NCBI GenBank assembly: GCA_033026295.1
Contig: CM065189.1
Span: 11,661,203 to 11,725,202 of the forward strand
DNA from: Channa striata
Lineage: Eukaryota; Chordata; Actinopteri; Anabantiformes; Channidae
DNA length: 64,000 bases
Direction: 5' to 3'
Part shown: piece by piece, positions 39,951 through 51,420 of the stretch
Layout of the letters: the number at the start of each line of letters is the position of its first letter
Numbering within the stretch: the stretch's first letter is position 1
Translations under genes and position numbers: made by a program
Notes under the pieces: generated by a model
Told to the model about the DNA's origin: nothing
The model's input: the letters and a program-made list of their open reading frames with translations, nothing else
The model's database searches: none

Positions 39951-42900
39951 TAATGTACAGAAGAATATGACATCGTATTTTAGACAACAAATTAATGCAG
40001 TTTAATTTCCTTCTAGAGATGAATACCCTCAGTGATGCACTTATAACTTACACCAAACGATGGCGGAGTTACACCATTTTACTCTCGCTCATCATTTTGA
40101 ATTAACCCCTTTTTTTCTAACTCCATCATACCTCGTTGTAGAAAGGACAGTGTCATGTCATGTTCTGCCAAATTTGCTTGTGAACACATTGGCGTGAGTT
40201 TTATGAAGTTTGAGAGTTGATTTGTCCCTGTTTTGAATCCAAACAAAGTTTTTCTTGTCCAAAGTGAATTTGCACCTTAAGTTTTATGGCTGTCCTGTAA
40301 ATTCCTTCGCGGGGAAGCTGGTACCATCTTGATAAAAATTGGCAAACTCAATTTGCAAGTAAGTTACGACAGTTTTTGGGTCTGGTAGATGAAAACTCAC
40401 AGCAAAATTTCTGCTAAAGGCATGAGTGTCAAACTGGGGCCTGAAACCAGATGTGGTTTGTTCTCTTTTTATCAAAGTTCTCTGGAACGTGGAACACAAG
40501 GTCTTTGGTGTTATCTGGCCCTATAGAGGGTTAGTAATAGATTGTTTTAGAAAGAACGAAATTTATTGCAGGGTCCATCTACCTCCCTCCTGTTGCCAAC
40601 ACTAAGCTCCAAATTCTGTCTGGATGCTACATCAGTGATACTGTGTGTGCATTCCTTTGTCTCTATATTGTTCTGTCTGCAGCTCACCTCTCCTTTATCC
40701 TTCTATAGCTGCACTGTGTATTGTTGTCAGGAACTCTTGGTTTGCTCATGCAAGAAACCTGTTATTAATCTCTTATCTCTTATTAAAAAAACAATCCCCA
40801 GCCTATACACCAGGTGTGTCCCCGAGTAAGACACCCAGCACTAGCTCCCCAGGCGCCAAATCCCAACTTACAATTGCTATCTAAGTTTTACGCCTCTCTC
40901 ACATAGCAGCCCTGTCTTCTAAATTTCACAACTCACTTTTTGCCTCCCTACCACAATCACTTACATTGTAAACTCATGTATTTCCTAATACTCTGCCTCA
41001 TCTTCTCCTCCTGACACAAGACCTATAAGCTCGTGATATAGAATATTTTTCTAAGATAATCTTCCTTATGCAACCCTGATATAAGATTCTATAGCCCCTC
41101 TTGTAAGATTTCCACAGCCCATTCCCTAGGTGTCAAAAAGTGCTGCTTTGTCCAGTCCCTTGTGCGTTACATGGTGATGCTTAAGGTACCTATTTGTGTC
41201 ATGATTGATGCTCTGAGCTTTCAGTGTAGTTCAAGGGAAACATTACAGAGAATATTAAGTGAGAAATTGTCATCAAGAGGTGGACAGGGTTCAGCAAGAC
41301 GCAGGAGTTTTCCACAGGAGATCAGGGTTCAACTCCAGTGGGAGATGTTTTGCAATTTACTATATTAATAAAGTACATGTGTGCTGCTGTCACTATGTAG
41401 TATTTTCTTTTTAAGTAGTTCATCTTCTAACTTAACCTTGCCCTGAAGTTTTTGTGCCCAACCCTAACCATTGTTGTCTCCTGATGTAACATTACCCAGA
41501 AATTGTTTTCCCCAACTCTAACACAAATTTTGTGTGGATATAAAGTCGTTTATCTAATTCTGGACAGAGTTGATCTCAGGGAGTTAAATGGTGGTCCTCC
41601 TGAAATGTCCAATAGTCACGCCAAAATATGATATACACCTCGGGTGCATACTTACCTCTTCTTTCTATGATCCACTTCCTCCATTCCTCTTATTCAAGGA
41701 CAATATCCTTTAAAATATTCTCATACCTAGCCCAGAGATGCATTCTTTGCCCCTCAAAACTTTACACAGTAGTCTTCCTTAACACTGTTGTCTTCTCTAA
41801 CAACAGCTGATGCTAACTACACAAGGTATTTTTTTCATGTCCTCACTTTGCAGCGAACAGCTCTCAATAACACACACAACTCCTGTACTTCACTCTGTGT
41901 ACACACAAATAATGTTCTACTTTTTAGATTGTAATGTCTTCTTCTATTAACTTCAATTTGCATGATTCCAAGCAAGTGAGCATTAGAGGCATGCAGTTGA
42001 TTATACTGTGTCATCACACAGCAGCTATTTACACCAGTCCTAGCCACAATTGGTATGTGCCAAACTTACGGCTTTGCTTACCTTATTTTGCGGTTGCCTG
42101 ATGATGGATCCATGTACTCTCTGTCTAGTGGTTTGGTTAAGCACTGTCCCCTTATGGCTGGCTGACCAAGTTTTATGTTCTGTCAGAAGCTGTCTTAGGC
42201 CAATTCAACCAATTTTTCTTAGCCATTAATATACAGTGAAGTTTCTTCACCATCTACCTTCTCAGGCCACTGGAACAATAAAACAGAAATGCTACTGACA
42301 GAAATCTTTGTAGTAAAATAGTTTTTTTATTTTTAAGTGAATAAGGTGGCATTTTTGTTTATACTGTCTTTGGAGTAGGTGCGTAAAAGAAAGCCTGCTG
42401 ATATTGGACAGTACGTGTTTTGAGAAGCATATGACTTTTGAATGTAATTTATAATTATACATTATCCTATATACATTATACTGCTATAGTGGTTAAAATG
42501 CACTACCTACATATCTTTGGTTTCACAAGAAAGTTCTATTAAATCACAAACTGATGAAGATGGAAAGAGATGATGTTCAAGAATGGGACTCTACCTTGAG
42601 GAATGCAATAGCAAGCTATAGTATTAGGAAATAAATAATAATAACAATGATTTTCAGAGGCTCATCGTAAGTTATGCTAATACACAAGGCAGCAGTACTC
42701 TACTAAATTACTATGGCAGCAGCTCTGACCTACTGTGGCAAAGCTCTGACTCCATCTGAAGAAAAGGAGGGAAATAACACAAGATGGGGCTTACTACCCA
42801 TAACAGTGCTATGTGATGTTAGCTTCACATTTTCTGTACTGTCAATTATTAAATAAAGGTGAATAAAGTAAATATTTTGAGCTTCATGGGTTTTCTGCCT

Positions 42901-43171
42901 GCTACAATTTTTAATGATGGTATGAACCTAGTTGTATTGTGATTGCAAATTCTGTAAAGTCATTTGGCAGACGCTTTTATCCAATGAGACTTACTTACAA
43001 GTGAGGTACAATTCAGCACCATTCTAAGTCAAGGAGACAACATCAAATCAAAGTGCTATCAGAGGAAGTGTTTCTAATTCATTAAATGCAAGTACGAGAA
43101 AGACCAGAAAAGTTTTTTTTTTTTGTGCAAGTGCAAAGGCAGATGCGTAAGAGTTGTGTTTGCAGCAGTTT
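39951..43171. other. unassigned stretch with SINE fragments
   Basis: A SINE body fragment lies at 40800-40865 (GAGTAAGACACCCAGCACTA) and a SINE tail on the minus strand at 42955-43015 (GTCATTTGGCAGACGCTTTT). Nothing else is recognised, and short open frames look random. Confidence 0.45.
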
Positions 43172-43870
43172 TTAAAATATTGATAGTGAGGTTGCTGAGC
43201 GTGCTTTAGAATTTGGCAGCTTATTCCACCACTGTGGGATCACTGAGCTGAAGAGTTTTCCTTGGTGTCTTCTGTGTGGCACTGGGAACACCAGACATCC
43301 ATTCTTGGACTGGAGGGATTGTAGACCTGAATGATTGAAGTGATGTAAGCCGGAGCTGTAGAGTTGGACCACTCTGTGGGCGAGAGACACAGCTTTGAAC
43401 TTAATCCTCGCAGCCACAGGAAGCCAGTGTAGAGATCTGAAAAGCGGTGTGAGTCCTTTTTGGCTGCTTACAAAATGAGGTGTGCTGCCATTTTGGATTA
43501 TCTGCAGGGGTTTTTAATTGTGCATGCTGGTAACCCCATCAACAGTGCATTGCAATAATCTAGACAAGATATGATCAACTTCTGCACAATGACTGTTGGG
43601 TCGTGTATTCCAAGAGGTAGTGTCTGATCTTTTTGATGTTGTGGAGAGCAAATCTAATTTGCTAATAATTCTAAAATGTCTCTGTGAAGCTCAGTTGGTC
43701 ATTGATGATGACCCCCAGTTTCCTGGCCGACTTAGCGGTAACAATCACTGCAGATCCAATGTTGTGTTATGTCAAAGGTCTGTCAGGGAAGACAAGAACT
43801 TCAGTCTTGGAGATGTAAAGCTAAAGATGTCTTTATGTTATCCAATCAGAGATGTCAGAGAGACAGGCAG
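43172..43870 (-). mobile_element. Rex1/CR1-like LINE fragment, RT C-terminus
   Basis: On the minus strand the reading LVFPDRPLT-like, SARKLGVIINDQLSFTE, SLHWLPVAARIKFKAVSLAH and FSSVIPQWWNKLPNS follows the C-terminal end of non-LTR reverse transcriptases. Frames shift several times and no catalytic YADD region is left. Confidence 0.65.
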
Positions 43871-43894
43871 TCATCATCTGGAGGAAAGAAAGCA

Positions 43895-44935
43895 TAGTTA
43901 TGCAGCGCCAATTTACAACAAAATCTTCTCAAGGCACTTTACATAATGTCAAGACTATCCAGACATTTATAGAAACCCAACAATTCCCCCTTGAGCAGCT
44001 ATAGGCAATAGTGGGGAGGAAAAATTCCCTTTAACGGAAGAAACCTCCCGCAGAACCAGGCTCAGGGTGGGCGGACCTCTGCCTTGACCGGTTGGGGTGG
44101 GTGGACAATGGAGTGAGAAAAGAAAAGAGCAACAAAAGCAACAAGAAAACATTGGGCAAGTAGGTAGGACCAGTAGCTGTGTACTGGAAGACACAGCTCC
44201 AAAGCCGGGGACACCTGAAGACAGGGACAGAGAGGGAGAAGCACAACCACGGGAAAAAGGAGACACAGAGTTAATGTCATACAGTGGTGACTTATAAATG
44301 TGGACTGCGAGGAGGAAAGTGGCTCAGTGCAGAGTCCCCCAGCAGTCTAAGCCTATAGCAGCATGACTATAACTAACTATAAGCTTTATCGAAGAGGAAG
44401 GTTTTCGTAAAAGTAGAGAAGGTGACTGGTTCCCGAATCTCGACTGGGAGCTGGTTCCACAGGAGAGGAACTTGATAGCTGAAGGTTCTGCCTCCCATTC
44501 TACTTTTGGAAATTCTGGGAACCACATGTAAGCACGCATTCTGAGACAGAAGGGATCTAGGACATCTTTTAGGTATGATGGAGCTTGACCGTTTAGAGCT
44601 TTATAGGTTTTAAAGAAGACGGGTTTTAAATTCTATTCTACATTTAATGGGAAACCAATGGGGAGAAGCTAATAAAGGTAATATAAGATCTCTCTTAGCA
44701 GTCCCAGTCAGTAATCTTGCTGCAGCATTTTGGATTAATTGAAGGCTTTTAAGAGAGTTACTGGGGCAGCCTGAAAGTAGAGAATTACAGTAATCCAATC
44801 TAGAAGTAACAAATGCATGGATTAGTTTTTCAGCATCGCTTTAAGACAGGATGCTTCTTATTTTAGCAAAGTTTCTTAGGTAAAAGAGGGCTGTTGTGTT
44901 TGAGGTAAATGACAGATTGAGTCTTGGATTTGCGT
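43895..44935 (-). mobile_element. L2-like LINE fragment, 3' end
   Basis: On the minus strand it reads MDYCNSLLSGCPSNSLKSLQ, AAARLLTGTAKRD and SPHWFPIKCRIEFKTRLL, then a 3' UTR ending in the same tail (TTGTAAATTGGCGC) as the longer L2 element at 58500. It is a 5'-truncated copy. Confidence 0.7.
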
Positions 44936-45222
44936 CACATCCCCTCAGCACTCACTGCATTGTTCACGTATCTGGTCAGTTAACCAGGAGTTGGAAGATG
45001 AAGGGCGACGGTAGAGAGATCCTGCGGCGAGGGCAGCATTGCAGAAAGCAGGGGAGAGAACTGGTCTGGGTGTGACCGGGAGGTAGGGATGGTGTTCTTT
45101 ACATAGAGACTTGTATTGTCGCTCTGCCAAACGTACAGTTTGGCATTGAAGTGAAGTGTTCAATATGACCCTAGCACCTTTTTCCTTGTCATCTTTGTCT
45201 TCCCGGTTCTCTTTGGCAGATA
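44936..45222. other. unassigned junction stretch
   Basis: Lies between the L2 fragment and the broken 3' end of the gypsy element. A minus frame here ending SSSNSWLTDQIREQCSEC has no recognised domain. Confidence 0.35.
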
Positions 45223-46080
45223 TCAAACTATCAAAGGTTTAATGCGGGACACATGAAAAGTAGGGTGGATTCTCAGAGATTTTGGTAGTTGTAATCGAAC
45301 TGCTGCAGGATTTATTACCTTAGCTATTGGGAAAGGACCAATGAACCGGGGTCCCAACTTCCTGCTATCGATCCGGAGGGGAATATCTCGGGCAGAGAGC
45401 CAGACTCTTTGCCCTACCCTGTAGGTAGGGGCCACTGAGCGTCGTCTGTTGGCTGACCTTTCGTATGCGTGGACCATCTGAGTCAGACGAGCACGGGCTC
45501 TCCTCCAGGCAAGATGACATCTCCGGACAGATGCTTGGGCAGAAGGGACAGATGACTCTAGTTCCTGGCTTTCAAAGACCGGGGGCTGATAGCCATAAAC
45601 CACCTGAAAAGGTGTCAAACCTGTGGAGACAGAAGGCAGAGAATTATGCGCATATTCCACCCAGATCAAATTTTTAAACCAGGACGCTGGCTCATGTGAG
45701 CATTGAAGACGAAGGCTGGTCTCTAGCTCCTGGTTCATGCGTTCAGATTGTCCATTAGTTTGGGGATGAAAACCGGATGACAGGCTAACGGAGATGCCCA
45801 AAAGCTTGCAGAACTCTGACCAATATTTGGGCTTGAACTGGGCGCAGATGGGACAGGCAGAGACAAACTCCTTAACGTCCTTGAGGAGCGTTGGCCACCA
45901 GAAGCGTTGCTGTACCATGAAGCGGGTACGAGCAGTCCCAGGATGACAGGCAAGGCGGGAGGAGTGACAACACTGCAGTACCTTAGACCGTAAGTTGTCA
46001 GGAACATAGAGGCGATTGGTGGGACAAGCTGAGGGGGCTGGAGCATGTGCGTTGAGGACCTCTGACTCGATGTCTGTATA
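45223..46080 (-). pseudogene. gypsy integrase, core deleted
   Basis: The zinc-binding half is visible: CHSSRLACHPG, then SACPICAQFKP. Directly afterwards the reading jumps to KYWSEFCKLLG and SSGFHPQTNGQSERMNQELE, so the segment that should hold the first two catalytic Asp residues is missing. The C-terminal part ends HPTFHVSRIKP and then leaves the family sequence. A GGTTCA tandem (about 46115-46145) encodes a short Glu-Pro run upstream. Confidence 0.8.
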
Positions 46081-46225
46081 AGTGGCTGCTAGACGGACTG
46101 AGTGAGGTAAAATGTGTTCAGGTTCAGGTTCAGGTTCAGATTCAGGAGGGTCAAATCTACGAGACAGTGAATCAGCTTTACCATTTTTCGAGCCAGGTCT
46201 ATAGGACAGGGTAAAATGAAACCGA

Positions 46226-47989
46226 TTAAAGAACAGGGGCCCACCTGGCTTGGCGAGAGTTGAGACGTTTGGCGGTTCTTAGGTATTCCAGATTCTTGTG
46301 ATCTGTTAACACTAAAAACGGATGCTCTGCGCCCTCTAGCCAATGACGCCATTCTTCCAATGCCAACTTAACTCCCAGCAGTTCTCTGTCCCCTACATCG
46401 TAATTTTTCTCTGCAGAGGATAGGCGGCGTGAAAAGAAGGCACAGGGATGGACCTTGGAATCGCTCTCAGCACGCTGGGAGAGCACTGCACCCACTCCCA
46501 AGTTGGATGCATCCACCTCCACAATGAACTGACGACTGGGGTCAGGCAGAATCAGGATAGGGGCGGACGTAAGTAATTGTTTCAGCTGATTGAAAGCTTT
46601 CTCAGCTGATGGGGTCCAGATGAACTTTGTTTTGGCAGAAGTGAGTTGGTGTAGAGGACTGGCTACCAAACTATATCCCTTGATGAATCTACGGTAGAAA
46701 TTTGCGAAGCCCAGGAAGCGTTGAAGGGCCTTGCGATTTTCTGGAGTAGGCCAGTCCTTAACTGCTTCTACCTTGGCTGGGTCCATTTTGATGTTGCCAG
46801 CACAAATGACAAAACCCAGGAAGGAGGTTGTCTTAGCATGGAACTGGCATTTCTCTGCTTTGACAAATAACTGATTTTAAAGGAGGCGTTGCAGGACCTG
46901 CCGTACATGTTTCACGTGTTCAGTCTCAGACTTAGAGAAAATTAGGATATCGTCTAGGTACACAAAGACGAACTTATTAATCATATCTCTCAGAACATCA
47001 TTGACCAAACCTTGAAACACAGCAGGGGCATTAGTTAAACCGAAAGGCATTACCAGGTATTCCTAGTGTCCTGATGGGGTGTTGAAGGCGGTTTTCCACT
47101 CGTCTCCTTCTCTGATTCGGACCAAATGGTAGGCATTGCTTAGGTCCAACTTGGAAAAAATGACTGCATCCTGGAGGAGTTCAAAGGCTGAGGAGATGAG
47201 TGGCAAAGGGTAACGATTCTTGATGGTGATGTCGTTGAGTCCCCTGTAATCAATGCAGGGGCGGAGACCTCCGTCCTTCTTCCCGACAAAGAAGAAACCG
47301 GCACCAGCAGGAGATGAGGAAGGACGGATAAGTCCCACAGCCAGCGCCTCGTCCAGATATTTCTGCATGGCCTCGCGTTCAGGAGCAGAAAGGGAATATA
47401 ACCGACCACGAGGGGGAGAAGAACCAGGAAGAAGATCAATGGCACAGTCATATGGTCTATGAGGAGGTAGGGAGACTGCTTTAGTCTTGTTGAAAACCTC
47501 CTTAAGGTCAAGATATGCTTCAGGTACCTTTGATAAATCAGAAAGCTCCTCCCTCCCATGGTCATGATCCGCTGACGGGGCAGAGGGTGCAGCACGAAGG
47601 CAGGAGTTAAGACAGGCAGGACTCCATCCAAGAATCTGTCCAGATCTCCAGTCAATATGAGGGTTGTGTCTGAGTAACCAAGAGGCTCCGAGTACCAATG
47701 GAAGCTGAGGAGAGTGAATTACATAGAAACAAATGGATTCGTGATGGTTATCAATAGAAATGCTTACTGGTTCTGTTCGGTGGGAGCAGGAGTGGATGAT
47801 ATGGTCATCCAGAGCTCTGACCAGTGCCGGGGGTTGTAGGGGGCGAAGCTGTAAACCCCAGTCCCTAGCTAATTGGGAATCAATGAATTCGGTATCTGCA
47901 CCAGAATCAATGAATGCCAGATGTGAGAGCTTCTTGTTAGGCAGATGTATTTGGACAGAGGTGAGAGGACGAGGGGGGCAGGAATGCAC
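46226..47989 (-). pseudogene. gypsy protease-RT-RNase H
   Basis: Protease motif FIDSGADTEF (about 47905), RT motifs KKDGGLRPCIDYRGLN and KLDLSNAYHLVRI, catalytic FVYLDD (about 46950), then RNase H (FIVEVDASNLGVGAVLS, LTDHKNLEYL). Two in-frame stops (47065-47063 and 46879-46877) and a frameshift near 46240 interrupt it. The frame otherwise stays the same throughout. Confidence 0.85.
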
Positions 47990-48000
47990 CAGGGATCGGC

Positions 48001-48966
48001 TCAGCAGCGTCCCCCTCTGGACTGCTGAGCCGAGTCTTTTACAGGACAGGATGAGACCCTGTGACCCGCTCCCCCACAGTATAGGCAGAGATTGTTTCTA
48101 AATCGGCGCTCCCTCTCTTCTGCAGATAGGCGGGTCTGGCCGATCTGCATAGGTTCTGGTTGCTCCTCTCGAGCTGCCGGGATAGTAGAAGGAGGCTCAG
48201 GTACCACTCGTGGAGAGGAATGAAAAGATGGAACTGGTCGATAAGTGGGTAGGAACAGGTTCAGCTGTCTTTCACGGACACGTTCCCTTAGGCGTCGGTC
48301 AATGCGGAAGGCCAGGTCCATTAGTTCATTTAGGGTTCTTGGAAGGTCTCTGGCTGCCATGGCATCTTTGATTTTCTCAGAGAGGCCTCGGTAGAACATG
48401 TGGAATAATGCTGTCTCATTCCACCCACTTAAAGTAGCCAGAGTACGGAACTGAATTGTGTATTGTTGTACTGGACGGTCTCCTTGTGAAATGGAAGTGA
48501 GCTGGGTGGCTGCTTCGTTGTCTGGTCGGGTCGGATCAAATGTTCTGACTAACTCTCGGGAGAAGAGGGAGTAGGAGTGAATGGTGGCAGAGTTACTGAG
48601 CCATTCTGAAGCTCCCCATTCACGAGCAGGCCCGGTTAATAGAGACATGACAAAGGAGACCCGAGACTCCTCTGTAGGGAAAGAGGAGGGCCTTAACTTA
48701 AATTGTATTTCACATTGGACCAAGAATGATCGGCAGGACTCGGGTTCCCCCGCATATCTTTCAGGGGTGGGAATGACGGGTTCGTTGGCCACTGTAACCA
48801 CAGGTGCAGGTGGGGGTGAACCAGAGCTAGGAGGGGAAATGTGTAGCTGAGATAATTGTTTGTTGAGACTCTAAACTTGGGCCATGAGGGTGTTTAACTT
48901 GTCGGCATTAGAAGTTAATTGATCCTCAATCTGTATTTTCCAGTTCTGGTTGCCGGCAGAGTCCAT
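48001..48966 (-). pseudogene. gypsy gag
   Basis: The start MDSAGNQNWK follows the LTR by about 20 bases. Capsid-like sequence follows (GEPESCRSFLVQC, GPAREWGASEW), and then a CCHC zinc knuckle CLYCGGAGHRVSSC near the C-terminus. A stop at 48873-48871 cuts the frame after 31 codons, with 290 further codons open behind it. Confidence 0.82.
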
Positions 48967-48984
48967 TTTTTGGCCAGATTGTAC

Positions 48985-49614
48985 TGTCAGAGACGGGGGC
49001 ACGAAAATAGTCTGGTGGACTCAAATAACCAATGGCCGGACAACACAGAACTGGTTAGAAAAGTCTTTATTGAAAATGCCAGGAATGAACCAGATCAGGC
49101 ACTGCAGACGGGGGTGAAACTGAGGCAGGCAGGATGCAGACACCAGCAGAATGAGGGAGGAAAGTCCTTGATTAAAGTTCATCAAAGAACACCAAGTCCA
49201 CAATCCAGAGAGGTAGGTCAGAACGAGCAAGCAGGGTCAGGTCCAAATAATCCAACAGACAGAGATAACAAACTAGCCAAGTCCAAAATCCAAAAATCCA
49301 GGTCCAGAAACGAGCAGAAGAAAGATCAAACAAACTTACGGGGCCAGGGTTCAGACAGACAGGGAGGTCCAGAGACAGGTCAGGGTCGTACCGGGTAATC
49401 CAATAGTTCAGGTTTCCAAAAAGGATTGAGAGCAGCTACACCGAGAGATGAGCAGACAATCTGGCAGAGGAGAGAGGGCTGGAGGCCTTCTTAAGACAGG
49501 GAGAACACAGGTGGAGGTGATTAGGTAATTGCAACACAGGAGGGAGGAGGGGAGCAGAGACAGGAAATGACCAAATAAGGATAACACTGAGAGCCCAGGT
49601 CACAGACCGTGACA
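48985..49614 (-). repeat. gypsy 5' LTR
   Basis: 630 bp on the minus strand from TGTCACGGTCTGTGACC to GTCTCTGACA, with an AATAAA at about 49055. It starts like the solo LTRs at 3872 and 24449. Confidence 0.8.
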
Positions 49615-49839
49615 CAAACAACAGTTAATGTGGCCTTTCTTCATGATTTTTGTTTTTTTTCTAGCATTGTTTGGAGCAAATACTTATACCCTATGGCTCA
49701 TCACTTTGGCTGTTTCTACATCCTGCCATCCCTTGAGCTTCCCTAGCATCCCTCTGCTAATATTATTCGAATCACCACAAGTAAACCTGCAAAGAAAACG
49801 CCATGCACAGGCAGAATTTGGTGTGTGTATGTATATATA

Positions 49840-51420
49840 CAGTGAGGGAAAAAATAATTTGAACCCCAGCTGATTTTGTAAGTTTGCCCACTAACAAAGA
49901 AATGATCAGTCTATAATTTCTATGGTAGGTTTATTTGAACAGTGAGAGACAACAATGACAAAAAAATCCAGAAAAATGCGTTTCGAAAAAAGTTATAAAT
50001 GAATTTGCATTTCCATGAAGGAAATAAGTATTTGATCCCTTTGAAAAACGTGCTTTAGTACTTGGTGGCAAAACCTTTGTTGGCAATCACAGACGTCAGC
50101 CGTTTCATGTAGTTGGCCACAAGGTTTGCACACATCTCAGGGGGGATTTTGGCCCACTCCTCTTTGCAGATCCTCTCCAAGTCATTAATGTTTCGTGGCT
50201 GATGTTTGGCAACTCGAACCTTCAGCTCCCTCCACAGATTTTCTATGGGATTAAGGTCTGGAGACTGACTAGGCCACTCCATGACCTTAATATGCTTCTT
50301 CTTGAGCCAATCCTTTGTTGCCTTGGCCGTGTGTTTTGGATCATTATCATGCTGGAATACCCAACCACGACCCATTTTCAATGCCCTGACTGAGGGAAGG
50401 AGGTTCTCACCCAACATTTGATGGTACAAGCCCACATCCATCCTCCCTTTGATGCGGTGCAATTGTCCTGTCCCCTTGGCAGAAAAACACCCCCAAAGCA
50501 TAATGTTTCCACCTCCATATTTGATGGTGGAGACGGTGTTTTTGGAGTCATAAGCAGCATTCCTCCTCCTCCAAACACGGCAAGTTGAGTTGATGCCAAA
50601 GAGCTTGATTTTGGTCTCATCTGACCACAACACTTTCACCCAGTCTTCCTCTGAATCAGTCAGATTTTCAGTGGCAAACTTCAAACGGGCCTGTAGATGG
50701 GCTTTCTTGAGCAGGGGAACCTTGCGGGCACAGCAGGATTTCAGTGCTTCACGGCGTAGTGTGTTACCAACTGTTTTTATGGTGACTATGGTCCCAGCTG
50801 CCTTGAGATCATTGACAAGTTCCTCCCGAGTAGTTCTGGGCTGATTCGTCACCGTTCGCATTATCATTGAAACTCCACGAGGTGAGATCTTGCATGGAGC
50901 TCCAGACCGAGGGAGATTGGCAGATAATTTATGTTTCTTCCATTTGCGAATAATTGCACCAACTGTTGTCACCTTCTCACCCAGCTGCTTGGCGATGGTC
51001 TTGTAGCCCATTCCAGCCTTGTGTAGGTCCACAATCTTGTCCCTGACATCCTTGGAAAGCTCTTTGGTCTTGGCCATGGTGAAGAGTTTGGAATCTGGAT
51101 TGATTGCTTGCTTCTGTGCACAGGTCTCTTTAATACAGGTAACGAGCTGAGAGGGCTGCCAATGTCAGCTCGTTACCTGTATAAGATCCACCTGGGAGCT
51201 AGAGATCTTGCTGACGGATAGGGGATCAAATACTTATTTCCTTCATGGAAATGCAAATTAATTTATAACTCTTTTTTCCTGGATTTTTTTTTTTGTCATT
51301 GTTGTCTCTCACTGTTCAAATAAACCTACCATTGAAATTATAGACTGATCATTTCTTTGTTAGTGGGCAAACTTACAAAATCAGCTGGGGTTCAAATAAG
51401 TTAATATAGTTACCCTACTG
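49840..51420 (-). mobile_element. Tc1-like DNA transposon, near-complete
   Basis: 1581 bp flanked by TA on both sides. Inverted repeats of about 200 bp (49840-50042 and 51222-51420) share AACCCCAGCTGATTTTGTAA, AAGAAATGATCAGTCTATAA and GTTGTCTCTCACTG. The outermost about 30 bp of the right end has diverged. The transposase between them is uninterrupted. This is a common teleost Tc1 type. Confidence 0.93.
50055..51077 (-). CDS. Tc1-like transposase, intact frame
   Basis: 340 residues with no stops. An N-terminal paired-like helix-turn-helix half (KDVRDKIVDLHKAGMGYKTI and LPRSGAPCKISPR) should bind the inverted repeats. The DDE domain shows WSDETKI (Asp), HDNDPKHT (Asp) and SPDLNPIENLWRELK (Glu), the DD34E pattern. 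GGGNIMLWGCFS is the Gly-rich box. Length fits the family (about 340). It cuts and pastes the element at TA sites in the nucleus. Activity cannot be judged by eye, as a damaged right terminus may prevent movement. Confidence 0.93.
   Translation of the reverse strand: MAKTKELSKDVRDKIVDLHKAGMGYKTIAKQLGEKVTTVGAIIRKWKKHKLSANLPRSGAPCKISPRGVSMIMRTVTNQPRTTREELVNDLKAAGTIVTIKTVGNTLRREALKSCCARKVPLLKKAHLQARLKFATENLTDSEEDWVKVLWSDETKIKLFGINSTCRVWRRRNAAYDSKNTVSTIKYGGGNIMLWGCFSAKGTGQLHRIKGRMDVGLYHQMLGENLLPSVRALKMGRGWVFQHDNDPKHTAKATKDWLKKKHIKVMEWPSQSPDLNPIENLWRELKVRVAKHQPRNINDLERICKEEWAKIPPEMCANLVANYMKRLTSVIANKGFATKY

Larger units (their letters stand above)
45223..49614 (-). mobile_element. decayed Ty3/gypsy retrotransposon, 3' truncated
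   Basis: On the minus strand the order is 5' LTR (49614-48985), gag (48966-48001), protease-RT-RNase H (about 47989-46226) and integrase (about 46080-45223), the gypsy order. The chromodomain region, polypurine tract and 3' LTR are absent, so it cannot be a complete element. Lesions are an early stop in gag (48873), two stops in RT (47065, 46879), a probable one-base frameshift near 46240 and a deletion in the integrase core. Family members move by reverse transcription in cytoplasmic particles; this copy is dead. Confidence 0.88.

Noticed and set aside
44097..44297. Plus frame of 66 codons at 44.1 kb
   Set aside because: Lies in the 3' UTR of a minus-strand L2 fragment and has no domain.
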